A stretch of 64,000 nucleotides of DNA, taken from an uncultured Bacteroides sp. Lineage in GTDB: Bacteria > Bacteroidota > Bacteroidia > Bacteroidales > Bacteroidaceae. This document shows positions 44,856-53,288 of the stretch, one piece after another (position 1 is the stretch's first letter; every line of letters starts with the position of its first letter). The stretch spans positions 1 through 64,000 of the forward strand of contig CALADS010000071.1 of assembly GCA_937890825.1 (NCBI GenBank), read 5' to 3'. A program made the translations under genes and the position numbers. A model generated the notes under the pieces. It was not told the DNA's origin. It did not search any database and worked only from the letters and a program-made list of their open reading frames with translations.

Positions 44856-45719
44856 TTATTCATGGCAGGCATTGCGATGCATCGCCTCTACAATCCGCAG
44901 GGTTTCCACCGCTTCGCGCACATCGTGTACGCGCAGAATATCTGCCCCCTTCAGCAAGCTGATGGTATGAAGCACCGTGGTGCCGTTCAATGCCTCTTGA
45001 GGCGTGCTGTCGAGCAGACGATAAATCATAGATTTACGCGATACACCTACCAGCAGAGGCAGTTCAAAAATTCTGAATTCCTCCAGATGAGCCAATAATT
45101 CATAATTATGTTCCAGCGTTTTACCGAAACCAAAACCCGGGTCCAGAATGATGTCTTTTACCCCCAAGTCGCGCAGGCGCTGCACCTTTTCAGCAAAATA
45201 AAGGAATACCTCCTTCATCAGGTTGTCATAATGAGGGTTCAACTGCATGTTTTGAGGCGTACCCTGCATGTGCATCATGATATAAGGCACATTCAGTTCG
45301 GCTACCGTACGAAACATATCCGGATCCATTTCGCCGGCAGCTATATCATTGATAATAGCTACCCCATATTCCTCTACACACATACGGGCCACATCTGCAC
45401 GAAAAGTATCTACAGATACCACAGCATCGGGCGCCGTGCGGCGAAGTATCTGTAACCCCCAACGCAAACGTTCCATTTCCTCTTGCGGTGTCACATGTTC
45501 AGCATTCGGGCGGGAAGAGTAAGCTCCTACATCAATAATGGCTGCCCCTTCCTGCAGAATTTGCCGCGTACGGTGCTCAATATCTGCCTCGGTCTGCATC
45601 CGGCTACCTGCATAAAACGAGTCGGGTGTCACATTCAGAATACCCATCACACAAGGAGAAGAAAGGTCCAGCAAAGCACCATTCACGTTTATATTGTTAT
45701 TGGCTTTCAATGATTGCAT
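44856..45719 (-). CDS. folP: Dihydropteroate synthase
   Basis: FolP joins 4-aminobenzoate and hydroxymethyl-dihydropterin pyrophosphate to form dihydropteroate in folate synthesis; it is the target of sulfonamides. The 287-residue TIM-barrel protein has the signatures MGILNVTPDSFYAGS and IIDVGAYSSRPNAEHVTPQEE, and the pterin-binding DPGFGFGKTLEHN. It is divergent from murF, with promoters facing both ways. Confidence 0.96.
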   Translation of the reverse strand: MQSLKANNNINVNGALLDLSSPCVMGILNVTPDSFYAGSRMQTEADIEHRTRQILQEGAAIIDVGAYSSRPNAEHVTPQEEMERLRWGLQILRRTAPDAVVSVDTFRADVARMCVEEYGVAIINDIAAGEMDPDMFRTVAELNVPYIMMHMQGTPQNMQLNPHYDNLMKEVFLYFAEKVQRLRDLGVKDIILDPGFGFGKTLEHNYELLAHLEEFRIFELPLLVGVSRKSMIYRLLDSTPQEALNGTTVLHTISLLKGADILRVHDVREAVETLRIVEAMHRNACHE

Positions 45720-45750
45720 AAGCGTTTCTATTTCAGTTTCAATACTTCTG

Positions 45751-45758
45751 CAAATTTA
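45751..45758 (-). promoter_or_regulatory. -7 box for folP/cdaA
   Basis: TAAATTTG on the minus strand fits TAnnTTTG and lies 32 bases before the folP start. Confidence 0.5.
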
Positions 45759-45804
45759 GGCAAAAAAGCGGTTCAGCCGTCACAAAGAAGCAAAAAAGAT
45801 ATGC

Positions 45805-45812
45805 TATCTTTG
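45805..45812 (+). promoter_or_regulatory. -7 box for murF
   Basis: TATCTTTG fits TAnnTTTG, 27 bases before the murF start. Confidence 0.6.
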
Positions 45813-45838
45813 CCCGATTAAAAAAACAACCCTATCAA

Positions 45839-47137
45839 ATGGAACTGGAAACAATCTATCAGCTGTTCAAGGAGTGCCACGGAGTAACTACCGACAGCCG
45901 TCATTGCCCCGAGGGCTCACTGTTTATTGCTCTCAAAGGCGATCATTTTAATGGAAATGCTTTTGCAGCCAAAGCACTGGAAAGCGGCTGCCGCTATGCC
46001 ATCGTAGACGAAAAAGAATACGTGCCTCAAAATGATACACGCTATATTCTGGTAGATCATGCACTGCATACCTTGCAGCTATTGGCCCACTATCACCGCC
46101 TACAGTTGGGTATTCCCGTCATCGGCATAACCGGTACCAACGGAAAAACTACTACAAAAGAACTGTTAGCAGCTGTATTGGCTGAAAAATACAATTTACT
46201 GTTCACAGAAGGTAATCTGAACAACCATATCGGCGTGCCACTCACGTTGCTGCGGCTTCAGCCCAACCATGAATTGGCAGTCATCGAAATGGGGGCCAGC
46301 CATCCCGGCGATATCAAAGAACTAGTAGACATTGTAGAACCTAACTACGGACTCATTACCAATGTAGGGAAAGCCCATTTAGAAGGATTCGGATCATTGG
46401 AAGGGGTGATACGCACCAAAGGAGAGTTATTCGATTACCTTAGAACCCGCGGTCAAGCCACGGTCTTCGTAGACCACGACAGCCCCTATTTACCCAACAT
46501 GGCTACCGGACTGGCTATTCAATACTATGGTTCCGGAAAAGAGAATACCGTGAGCGGTCGAGTTATCGGACAGTCACCCTATCTATCCTTGGAGTGGCAG
46601 TCGGCTCAAGAGGCTGTTTCTTATCAGATAAATACCCGCCTCATCGGTGAATATAATTTCTGCAACGTACTGGCAGCCATTACCGTGGGTACTTTCTTCC
46701 GGGTAGAGCCCGAAAAGATTAACCATGCTCTGCAAGCATACACCCCACGCAACAACCGTTCGCAATTGCAGCAGACGGCCGATAATCTGCTCATCATCGA
46801 TGCCTATAATGCCAACCCCACCAGCATGAAAGCCTCCATCGGCAACTTCTACCGCATGCAGGCCGAACAAAAGATGCTCATTTTGGGCGATATGAGAGAA
46901 CTAGGTGCAGAAAGTGCGGCCGAACACCAGGCCATCATAGATTACCTGGAAAGTTGCCGGTTTACCGATGTCATTCTGGTAGGCAGCCAATTTGCCGCTA
47001 CCCGACACACCTACCTCACCTATCCCGATGCCCCGGCTTTGATAACCGCCCTACAGCAGCAGAAGCCGCAAGGTAAAACCATCCTGATCAAAGGATCCAA
47101 CGGCATTAAACTGAGCAGCATTGTAGATTATCTCTGA
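45839..47137 (+). CDS. murF: UDP-MurNAc-tripeptide--D-Ala-D-Ala ligase
   Basis: MurF adds D-Ala-D-Ala to the peptidoglycan precursor in the cytoplasm. The 432-residue Mur ligase has the ATP loop GITGTNGKTTTKE, the motif EMGASHPGDI, and the C-terminal LLIIDAYNANPTSM region. It stands apart from a dcw cluster, as a single gene, and its stop overlaps the convergent VanZ-like gene by 10 bases. Confidence 0.96.
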   Translation: MELETIYQLFKECHGVTTDSRHCPEGSLFIALKGDHFNGNAFAAKALESGCRYAIVDEKEYVPQNDTRYILVDHALHTLQLLAHYHRLQLGIPVIGITGTNGKTTTKELLAAVLAEKYNLLFTEGNLNNHIGVPLTLLRLQPNHELAVIEMGASHPGDIKELVDIVEPNYGLITNVGKAHLEGFGSLEGVIRTKGELFDYLRTRGQATVFVDHDSPYLPNMATGLAIQYYGSGKENTVSGRVIGQSPYLSLEWQSAQEAVSYQINTRLIGEYNFCNVLAAITVGTFFRVEPEKINHALQAYTPRNNRSQLQQTADNLLIIDAYNANPTSMKASIGNFYRMQAEQKMLILGDMRELGAESAAEHQAIIDYLESCRFTDVILVGSQFAATRHTYLTYPDAPALITALQQQKPQGKTILIKGSNGIKLSSIVDYL

Positions 47138-47511
47138 GTGCTGCGCTGCACCATCCAGCCTACGAGCGAAGCCAGCAGTGCTCCGCTTGTATTGGCTGCA
47201 AAATCCCACCAGTCACCTCCGCGGTAGGTGGTACAATACGCCTGCAGCAATTCCACCACACCACTAAATAATACCGGACAGAGAAAAGCTCCTACCCATG
47301 CATGCCACTGAGGCACCCTTCGTTGCCGGTGTGCCCGCAAAAACTCCACCCAAAGCATACCCGACATGCCCATATACATACACATATGCACCACCTTATC
47401 CAAGCCTGGAATGTTTACCGATTCCGCTTCGGGCGGTTTAAAAAACGACAGGTAAATCACCGCAGCAATAACCAACAGTGATACCGGATACTTTTTGATA
47501 TAATACAACAT
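47128..47511 (-). CDS. VanZ family membrane protein
   Basis: A 127-residue protein with about four helices of the VanZ/DUF-like family (DKVVHMCMYMGMSGMLWVEF, ELLQAYCTTYRGGDWWDFAANTSGALLASLVGW). VanZ proteins are linked to low-level teicoplanin resistance, but the function of chromosomal forms is unknown. It is last in a leftward group with a LolD-type ATPase, TcdA and an antiporter. The group is probably a housekeeping operon of unrelated functions. Confidence 0.85.
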   Translation of the reverse strand: MLYYIKKYPVSLLVIAAVIYLSFFKPPEAESVNIPGLDKVVHMCMYMGMSGMLWVEFLRAHRQRRVPQWHAWVGAFLCPVLFSGVVELLQAYCTTYRGGDWWDFAANTSGALLASLVGWMVQRSTQR

Positions 47512-47532
47512 GGTAAAATCAGTATTATTGTA

Positions 47533-48189
47533 CTAACTGTTCACTACCTCACCATCTTTCAGATGAATGGTACGGTCGGTCAGTTGTGCCAGTCCCTCAT
47601 CATGTGTCACAATAACAAAAGTCTGTCCCAATTTGTCGCGCAAATCGAAAAAGAGCTGATGCAATTCCTCCTTGTTATGCGTATCCAGACTGCCCGATGG
47701 CTCATCAGCCAGCACCACAGCCGGACGGTTGATCAAAGCACGGGCCACAGCCACCCGCTGTTTTTCTCCTCCCGACAGCTCGTCGGGTTTATGGTCTGCT
47801 CTTTCAGCCAAGCCCAACATCGTGAGCATTTTTACGGCTGCTGCATGTGCTTCTTCTTGCTTCATGCCTGCTATCAAAGCCGGAATCATAACATTCTCTG
47901 CCGCTGTAAACTCCGGCAAAAGCTGGTGAAACTGAAACACAAAGCCAATGTGACGGTTACGAAAGGCAGCCAGTTCAGCTTCCTTCATACGATTCACCTC
48001 GATGCCGTTGATTACCACCAGTCCCGTATCCGGACGGTCCAAGGTACCCATAATCTGCAGCAAAGTCGTTTTTCCGGCCCCACTGAGTCCCACAATGCTC
48101 ACCACTTCACCTTGCTCTATCTCCAAGTCTATTCCTCGCAATACCTGCAAACTGCCAAAACTTTTGGTTATTCCCCGTAACTGTATCAT
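47533..48189 (-). CDS. ABC transporter ATP-binding protein, LolD/MacB-like
   Basis: The 218-residue ATPase has Walker A (GLSGAGKTT), the signature LSGGEKQRVAVARAL and Walker B VVLADEPSGSLD. The 'insertion' pattern of the LolD/MacB type points to lipoprotein release or mechanotransmission with an FtsX-like partner. No permease gene is adjacent, so the partner must be encoded elsewhere. Confidence 0.93.
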   Translation of the reverse strand: MIQLRGITKSFGSLQVLRGIDLEIEQGEVVSIVGLSGAGKTTLLQIMGTLDRPDTGLVVINGIEVNRMKEAELAAFRNRHIGFVFQFHQLLPEFTAAENVMIPALIAGMKQEEAHAAAVKMLTMLGLAERADHKPDELSGGEKQRVAVARALINRPAVVLADEPSGSLDTHNKEELHQLFFDLRDKLGQTFVIVTHDEGLAQLTDRTIHLKDGEVVNS

Positions 48190-48224
48190 GTATAATAGTG
48201 AGAATTAAATGTAAACAAAGAGAT

Positions 48225-48950
48225 TCAAATTTTACGGATAACGTATTCTGCCAAATAGCAGCCAAATACTGCCGGCATGTAACTCACTGTGCCACACGTA
48301 GACTTCTTGTTTTGCTCTTCATCGGTCAAAATCACCGCCTTTGCATCGGCCTGTTCAGTACTGAATACCACAGGCAGCTTCCGTTTGAAGCCCATCTTCA
48401 GCAACCGCTTTCTCACAGCCTTGCTCAATCCACAATGATACGTATCCCACAGATCGGCAAACCGCACTTGCGTAATGTCGCTTTTAGCTCCTGCCCCCAT
48501 GCTAGACACTATCCGGATATGCCGTTTCATGGTTTCCATAATCAAATGACATTTAGGAGCCAGCGTATCAATGGCATCCACCACAAAGTCATAAGAAGCC
48601 TCATCCAGCAGTGCCGGTATCTGTTCGTCTTTCAGAAACACCGGATGCAACGTAAGTTCCAGTTTTGGATTGATATCACGAAGCCGGGTGGCCAACACCT
48701 CCACTTTAGGCTGTCCCAAAGTGGAATGCAGCGCAGGTAATTGCCGGTTGATGTTGGTAGGTTGCACCGTATCGGCATCCACTAGGGTCATCCGTCCCAC
48801 CCCCGCACGGCAAATCATCTCGGCAGCATACGCTCCTACACCGCCTACCCCAACCACCAACACATGTGCACGGCGCAGACGTTCCATTTTCTCAGTTCCC
48901 AGCAGTAGTTGCGTGCGCTGCTGCCATTCTGGATAATCTCCGTTCATCAT
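48225..48950 (-). CDS. tcdA: tRNA threonylcarbamoyladenosine dehydratase
   Basis: TcdA (ThiF/E1-like) cyclises threonylcarbamoyl-adenosine at position 37 of tRNAs using ATP. The 241-residue protein has the nucleotide loop VVGVGGVGAYAAEMICRAGVG, DADTVQPTNINRQ and the late catalytic cysteine region STCGTVSYMPAVFG. It sits 9 bases after the antiporter gene on the same strand. Confidence 0.9.
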   Translation of the reverse strand: MMNGDYPEWQQRTQLLLGTEKMERLRRAHVLVVGVGGVGAYAAEMICRAGVGRMTLVDADTVQPTNINRQLPALHSTLGQPKVEVLATRLRDINPKLELTLHPVFLKDEQIPALLDEASYDFVVDAIDTLAPKCHLIMETMKRHIRIVSSMGAGAKSDITQVRFADLWDTYHCGLSKAVRKRLLKMGFKRKLPVVFSTEQADAKAVILTDEEQNKKSTCGTVSYMPAVFGCYLAEYVIRKI

Positions 48951-48959
48951 CTCTTTCTT

Positions 48960-51086
48960 TTATTCTTTCTTAAACCAGTGATACAACCAGTTGCCCACCT
49001 TTTCATAATGTTCATTATCCCCCCGGGGGTTAGAAAATGACAACACATCCGGTTCGCCCAACTGATCGGGATAAACTACCACCAAACTATTGTTAGCAAA
49101 ATACTTACCCAATTGCATAGGAAGCTTCTCGAACGAACTGTCGTACGAGATGGAGCCCCTACGGGCACTGACTATCACCAATAAATGATCATAGCTCACC
49201 TGCCCAGTCAAAATCAACAAATCATCCCAGTCATCCAGCAGCGAAAAATCGGTCAGCGTCTGGCCATGTTTCTTTTTAATCAACGCTTGCAGTCGTACGG
49301 TTGTTTCCTCATTGGCAAAGAAATGCACCCTGCATCCCAACGTTCCACCCATACGGCAAAAGTGCTCCACCCACTTTTGGAAACCTGCTTCATACTCAGC
49401 CTTAGGCGGCACTGCTACTATGATACGACGCAGTGTATTGATGGGAATCAGGAACTTGGATACAATCACTTCCCGGTGCAATCCCTTCAGCAAGCTTTCC
49501 GTAAGCATACCGAAAAAGGAGTCTACAATGTTCACCTTCCGGTGCAGACCGATAATTACATCCGTCACCCCATACTCCTTGGCAGTATGAATGATGCCCG
49601 CCGCAATATTCAGGTCGTAGCGGCTAATCTGCTGCAGCGCCACGTCGGCAGATGCTGTAATCATAGCAGCCTTCTCCAGATACCGTTTGCCACGTACACT
49701 CACCTGTTCCGACTGATTATTATCATTTACCACATTCAGCGCCAAGAGATTATCCTTTTGCTTCGGGTCGCGAATAACCAGTGACAGACTGATTAAATCT
49801 TCTATAGTATCCGGATTGGCTATGGGAATCAAAATCTTTTCAGGTTCGCGCGAACGGTCCACTTCCGGCTGAGCCTCCTCCATCGCTATTTTCTTGGCAG
49901 CACGCTCAGTAACAAAAGAACTCACCACACACGTCACCAATATCAGCAGCACAGTGCCGTTCAACACATCATCATTCAGTAGCCGTTCTCCATTAGGCAG
50001 AATGATATTATAACCCACCAGTACCGCAGCTAGCGTAGCGGCTGCCTGTGCAGTACTCAAACCGTACATCGATTCACGCTCTACAGCCGACATGCGGTAA
50101 ATCTTCTGCGTCAACCAGCAAGCCAGCCATTTGCCCGACAATGCCATTACAATCATCACGCCAGCCACTTTCAATGCATCGCCTTCTCCCAATATTACAT
50201 GGATATCAATAAGCATGCCCACCCCAATCAGGAAATAAGGAATAAAGAGCGCATTACCTACAAACTCCAAGTGATTCATCAATGGCGACACATGAGGTAT
50301 CAGCCTGTTTAACACCAGTCCGGCCAGGAAAGCTCCCAAAATGCCCTCCATACCCACAAATTCCATGAGTCCGGCACCCAGAAAGACCATGGCCAATACA
50401 AAGATAAACTGCATCACATTATCGTCATACCGACGAAAGAACCACCGGCCGATGCGCGGGAAACTATAGATAATCACGGCCCCTAAAAAGAGCACCTTAA
50501 TAACCAACCAAAGCCAGAACAGTCCGTCAGACTCTCCTTTAAACATTCCCCCGACAACGGCCAGCACCAGCAACGTCAGCGTATCAGTCACAGCCGTACC
50601 CCCTACTGCAATGCTCACACTGCGATGCCGGGACACGCCATACCTGATTACGATGGGATAGGCCACCAACGTGTGTGAAGCATACATACTGGCCAGCAAG
50701 ACAGAAGTAAGCACTCCATACTTCAGGTAAGCCACATTCGCCACAAAACCTATGACAATAGGTACCACAAAAGCCAGCAATCCCAGCACCAGGGCCTTGC
50801 CCCGATTCTGCTTGAAGTCTCCCATATTCATTTCCAGTCCTGCCAAAAACATAATATAGTAGAGCCCCACTTTGCCAAACAGCTCAAAACTGCTGTCTCT
50901 TACCAAAATATTGAAACCATGCTCACCAACCACCAATCCTGCCAAAATCATTCCTATGATATGAGGAATGCGCAACTTATTCAGTAAGATAGGTGCAAAC
51001 AAGATAATCAAAAGTACCAGGAGAAATATCCAAGTAGGGTCAGTAATGGGAAGTTTCAAAGTCAGGTCAAGCCATTCCATAAGCAA
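48960..51086 (-). CDS. Na+/H+ (cation:proton) antiporter with C-terminal USP-like domains
   Basis: The 708-residue protein has about 12 helices of the CPA2/KefB-NhaP-like fold in residues 1-400 (LRIPHIIGMILAGLVVGEHG, VGGTAVTDTLTLLVLAVVGG), followed by a cytoplasmic region of about 300 residues with two universal-stress-like segments. It exchanges cations for protons and likely serves pH or Na+ balance. It is first in the operon antiporter-tcdA-ATPase-vanZ. Confidence 0.9.
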   Translation of the reverse strand: MLMEWLDLTLKLPITDPTWIFLLVLLIILFAPILLNKLRIPHIIGMILAGLVVGEHGFNILVRDSSFELFGKVGLYYIMFLAGLEMNMGDFKQNRGKALVLGLLAFVVPIVIGFVANVAYLKYGVLTSVLLASMYASHTLVAYPIVIRYGVSRHRSVSIAVGGTAVTDTLTLLVLAVVGGMFKGESDGLFWLWLVIKVLFLGAVIIYSFPRIGRWFFRRYDDNVMQFIFVLAMVFLGAGLMEFVGMEGILGAFLAGLVLNRLIPHVSPLMNHLEFVGNALFIPYFLIGVGMLIDIHVILGEGDALKVAGVMIVMALSGKWLACWLTQKIYRMSAVERESMYGLSTAQAAATLAAVLVGYNIILPNGERLLNDDVLNGTVLLILVTCVVSSFVTERAAKKIAMEEAQPEVDRSREPEKILIPIANPDTIEDLISLSLVIRDPKQKDNLLALNVVNDNNQSEQVSVRGKRYLEKAAMITASADVALQQISRYDLNIAAGIIHTAKEYGVTDVIIGLHRKVNIVDSFFGMLTESLLKGLHREVIVSKFLIPINTLRRIIVAVPPKAEYEAGFQKWVEHFCRMGGTLGCRVHFFANEETTVRLQALIKKKHGQTLTDFSLLDDWDDLLILTGQVSYDHLLVIVSARRGSISYDSSFEKLPMQLGKYFANNSLVVVYPDQLGEPDVLSFSNPRGDNEHYEKVGNWLYHWFKKE

Positions 51087-51157
51087 CTGTATTAAGTTTA
51101 CCGATGCAAAATAACAAAAAAGTTTTCAATTCCGCGGGCTTCCTCAGCAAATTGTTA

Positions 51158-51165
51158 TAAATTTG
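51158..51165 (+). promoter_or_regulatory. -7 box for asd
   Basis: TAAATTTG fits TAnnTTTG and lies 38 bases before the asd start. Confidence 0.55.
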
Positions 51166-51202
51166 CAGCGAAAATCATCATAAAAATAAAAAACAAAAAA
51201 AA

Positions 51203-52204
51203 ATGAAAGTAGCAATTGTTGGAGCAAGCGGAGCCGTAGGACAAGAATTCCTGCGAGTGCTCGATGAAAGAAATTTTCCGCTGGATGAGTTAGTTCTTTT
51301 CGGTTCCAAACGTAGCGCAGGTACCAAATACACCTTCCGCGGTAAAGAAATCGAGGTCAAACTCTTGCAGCACAACGATGACTTTAAAGGAGTAGATATT
51401 GCCTTCACTTCCGCAGGCGGTAGCACTTCCATCGAATTTGCCGAAACCATCACCAAGCATGGAGCCATCATGATTGATAACTCCAGCGCCTTCCGTATGG
51501 ATAGCGATGTACCCTTGGTAGTGCCCGAAGTAAATCCTGAAGATGCACTGAACCGTCCGCGCGGCATCATCGCCAATCCTAACTGTACCACCATTCAGAT
51601 GGTAGTGGCCCTGAAAGCCATTGAGCAACTTTCTCACATCAAAACCGTACACGTGTCTACCTATCAGGCAGCCAGCGGTGCAGGAGCCGCAGCCATGGAC
51701 GAGCTGTACGAACAATACCGCCAAGTGCTGGCAGGCGAACCCGTCAAAGTAGAGAAATTTGCTTATCAGCTGGCTTTCAATCTGATTCCCCAGATTGATG
51801 TGTTTACCGACAACGGTTACACCAAAGAAGAAATGAAGATGTTCAACGAGACCCGTAAGATTATGCACTCCGATATCAAGGTAAGTGCCACTTGTGTACG
51901 CGTGCCTGCCCTGCGCTCTCACTCTGAAAGCATCTGGGTGGAAACCGAACGTCCTATCTCGGTAGAAGAAGCGCGTGAAGCCTTCAGTAAAGGCGACGGG
52001 CTGGTACTGATGGACAACCCTGCCGAAAAGGAATACCCCATGCCGCTCTTCCTGGCTGGAAAAGACCCCGTATACGTAGGCCGTATCCGCAAAGACCTGA
52101 CCAACGAAAACGGACTGACCTTCTGGATTGTAGGCGACCAGATTAAGAAAGGGGCCGCACTGAATGCCGTACAAATAGCAGAATGGCTGATTAAGCAGAA
52201 ATAA
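51203..52204 (+). CDS. asd: Aspartate-semialdehyde dehydrogenase
   Basis: Asd reduces aspartyl phosphate to aspartate semialdehyde, the branch point for threonine, methionine, isoleucine, lysine and diaminopimelate. The 333-residue protein has the NADP loop VGASGAVGQEF and the catalytic Cys128 in ANPNCTTIQMV. It supplies the step between the two activities of ThrA, encoded 42 kb away. A strong terminator follows. Confidence 0.97.
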   Translation: MKVAIVGASGAVGQEFLRVLDERNFPLDELVLFGSKRSAGTKYTFRGKEIEVKLLQHNDDFKGVDIAFTSAGGSTSIEFAETITKHGAIMIDNSSAFRMDSDVPLVVPEVNPEDALNRPRGIIANPNCTTIQMVVALKAIEQLSHIKTVHVSTYQAASGAGAAAMDELYEQYRQVLAGEPVKVEKFAYQLAFNLIPQIDVFTDNGYTKEEMKMFNETRKIMHSDIKVSATCVRVPALRSHSESIWVETERPISVEEAREAFSKGDGLVLMDNPAEKEYPMPLFLAGKDPVYVGRIRKDLTNENGLTFWIVGDQIKKGAALNAVQIAEWLIKQK

Positions 52205-52225
52205 TCAACCCATTCTTATCATCAT

Positions 52226-52261
52226 AAATAGGGTGTATCGCACAAGTGATACACCCTATTT
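52226..52261 (+). terminator. Terminator after asd
   Basis: A 14-base perfect stem (52226-52239 with 52248-52261), with an 8-base loop, follows the asd stop codon. Confidence 0.85.
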
Positions 52262-52269
52262 TAGTATAG

Positions 52270-52309
52270 GGGCAATGTCGGTTTCCACCTGAAGATGTCG
52301 GCATTGCCC
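52270..52309. terminator. 40-base stem-loop after a C-terminal gene fragment
   Basis: An 8-base perfect outer stem (52270-52277 with 52302-52309) lies downstream of the leftward remnant at 52329-52410 and may have been its terminator. Confidence 0.45.
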
Positions 52310-52328
52310 AGGAAAGCGGACTAGTTTC

Positions 52329-52410
52329 TCAATCGGCCATAATAATCACCACCCGGTTCCAATCGTTGTTCTTAGAGAACGGCTGTTCGTCGCCCTCCAT
52401 ACTCATTACT
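52329..52410 (-). pseudogene. C-terminal fragment of an unknown protein
   Basis: Read leftward, this stretch gives about 26 residues ending PFSKNNDWNRVVIIMAD then TGA. The ending vaguely resembles the C-terminus of OmpA-like proteins, but that is a guess. The right end meets the transposase remnant, as if an insertion cut the gene. Confidence 0.35.
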
Positions 52411-52476
52411 TTGTGTCATCAATCGGAAATGTTAGTCAGGAAACCATCAAGAAGTACATCGAAAACCAAGGGTAGC
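52408..52476 (+). pseudogene. IS200/IS605-type TnpA transposase remnant
   Basis: The frame ending at the TAG at 52474-52476 encodes YFVSSIG followed by NVSQETIKKYIENQ. This is the conserved C-terminal helix with KKYIENQ of Y1 (HUH) transposases of the IS200/IS605 family. The rest of the gene, with the catalytic tyrosine, is absent. Hairpins typical of an IS right end follow. Confidence 0.7.
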
Positions 52477-52534
52477 TGCGCTACCCCGCATTTTTCATCC
52501 CCTAAACTGAAAATTTAGGGGTTTTCAAATGCGA
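52470..52534. repeat. IS200/605-like right end with two hairpins
   Basis: A short hairpin GGGTAGCTGCGCTACCC (52470-52486) is followed by a longer broken stem: 52487-52493 with 52527-52533 and 52499-52506 with 52514-52521. The part 52499-52534 matches 1058-1093 with one mismatch. Confidence 0.7.
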
Positions 52535-52551
52535 GCCTCTATAAAAAAACA

Positions 52552-52577
52552 AGGAGAGCACCTTGGGGCACTCTCCT
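52552..52577. terminator. Hairpin after the FKBP-like gene
   Basis: A 7-base stem (AGGAGAG with CTCTCCT) encloses a 12-base loop between the IS remnant and the FKBP-like lipoprotein gene. It probably ends the leftward glyS operon. Confidence 0.4.
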
Positions 52578-52636
52578 CATAGAGTATACCGGCTTTTTTC
52601 AGGGGCCGGTGGCAATTTGGCAATTTGGCAAAATGA

Positions 52637-53278
52637 TTATTTCACCTGTTCGAGCTGAAGGTCGAAAGTCAAAGCTGAATAGCCCAGGATATTACCGTTA
52701 TCGGAAGTGCCATAAGCACTCTGATGAGGTATGTAGAGCATCCAGCGTTCACCCTCGTGCATGTATTGCAAAGCAACCGTCCAGCCGGCTATCACCTCGC
52801 TAACCTTGAATTCAGCCGGTGAATCGAAGGCGGTAGGCGCCTTTTGGGCAGCATCCAGCGTACCTTTATCGGTGGCACTGAATCCCTTGAAGTTTCCGTC
52901 GAAGCGTTCGCCCAGGATGTTGGTGCCGTAGTAGAACACCGAAACGGCATCGGTGAGCACGGGAGGATCGCCCAAAGAAACCCCGGCACGCTTCACCTTC
53001 TTGCAATACACGTATTGCTTGGCTTCGTTGGTGCTGGCTGTGGTCTCCAGCGCAAACACCACGTTGTCTGCTATGTCTTCCACCTTCACCTTGCCCGTGG
53101 TCTCGGAAGAGCCCAGCGGCACCAGACGGTCGGCTGCCAAAGCGTGGATGGAGTCTGTAAAAGCCTGATTCCTCGCCTCCCAGTTGTCGTAGATGCTCAC
53201 CTCTTCCACTTCGTCGCAAGAGGCCAGCACACCTGCCCACAACAGCAGAGACATTATATATATAAGGTATCTGTTCAT
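52637..53278 (-). CDS. FKBP-like peptidyl-prolyl isomerase lipoprotein
   Basis: The 213-residue protein has a lipoprotein signal (LLLWAGVLASC, lipid cysteine at residue 21). Its C-terminal half resembles an FKBP domain with VFYYGTNILGERFDGNF and the late W-M-L-Y-I-P-H-Q-S-A-Y-G-T-S motif. It may assist folding of exported proteins. It lies 10 bases after glyS in the same direction. Confidence 0.85.
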   Translation of the reverse strand: MNRYLIYIMSLLLWAGVLASCDEVEEVSIYDNWEARNQAFTDSIHALAADRLVPLGSSETTGKVKVEDIADNVVFALETTASTNEAKQYVYCKKVKRAGVSLGDPPVLTDAVSVFYYGTNILGERFDGNFKGFSATDKGTLDAAQKAPTAFDSPAEFKVSEVIAGWTVALQYMHEGERWMLYIPHQSAYGTSDNGNILGYSALTFDLQLEQVK

Positions 53279-53288
53279 AGGCGTGGAT

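Noticed and set aside
51290..52174. 294-residue leftward ORF
   Set aside because: Antisense shadow of asd, which has clear catalytic motifs and its own promoter and terminator.
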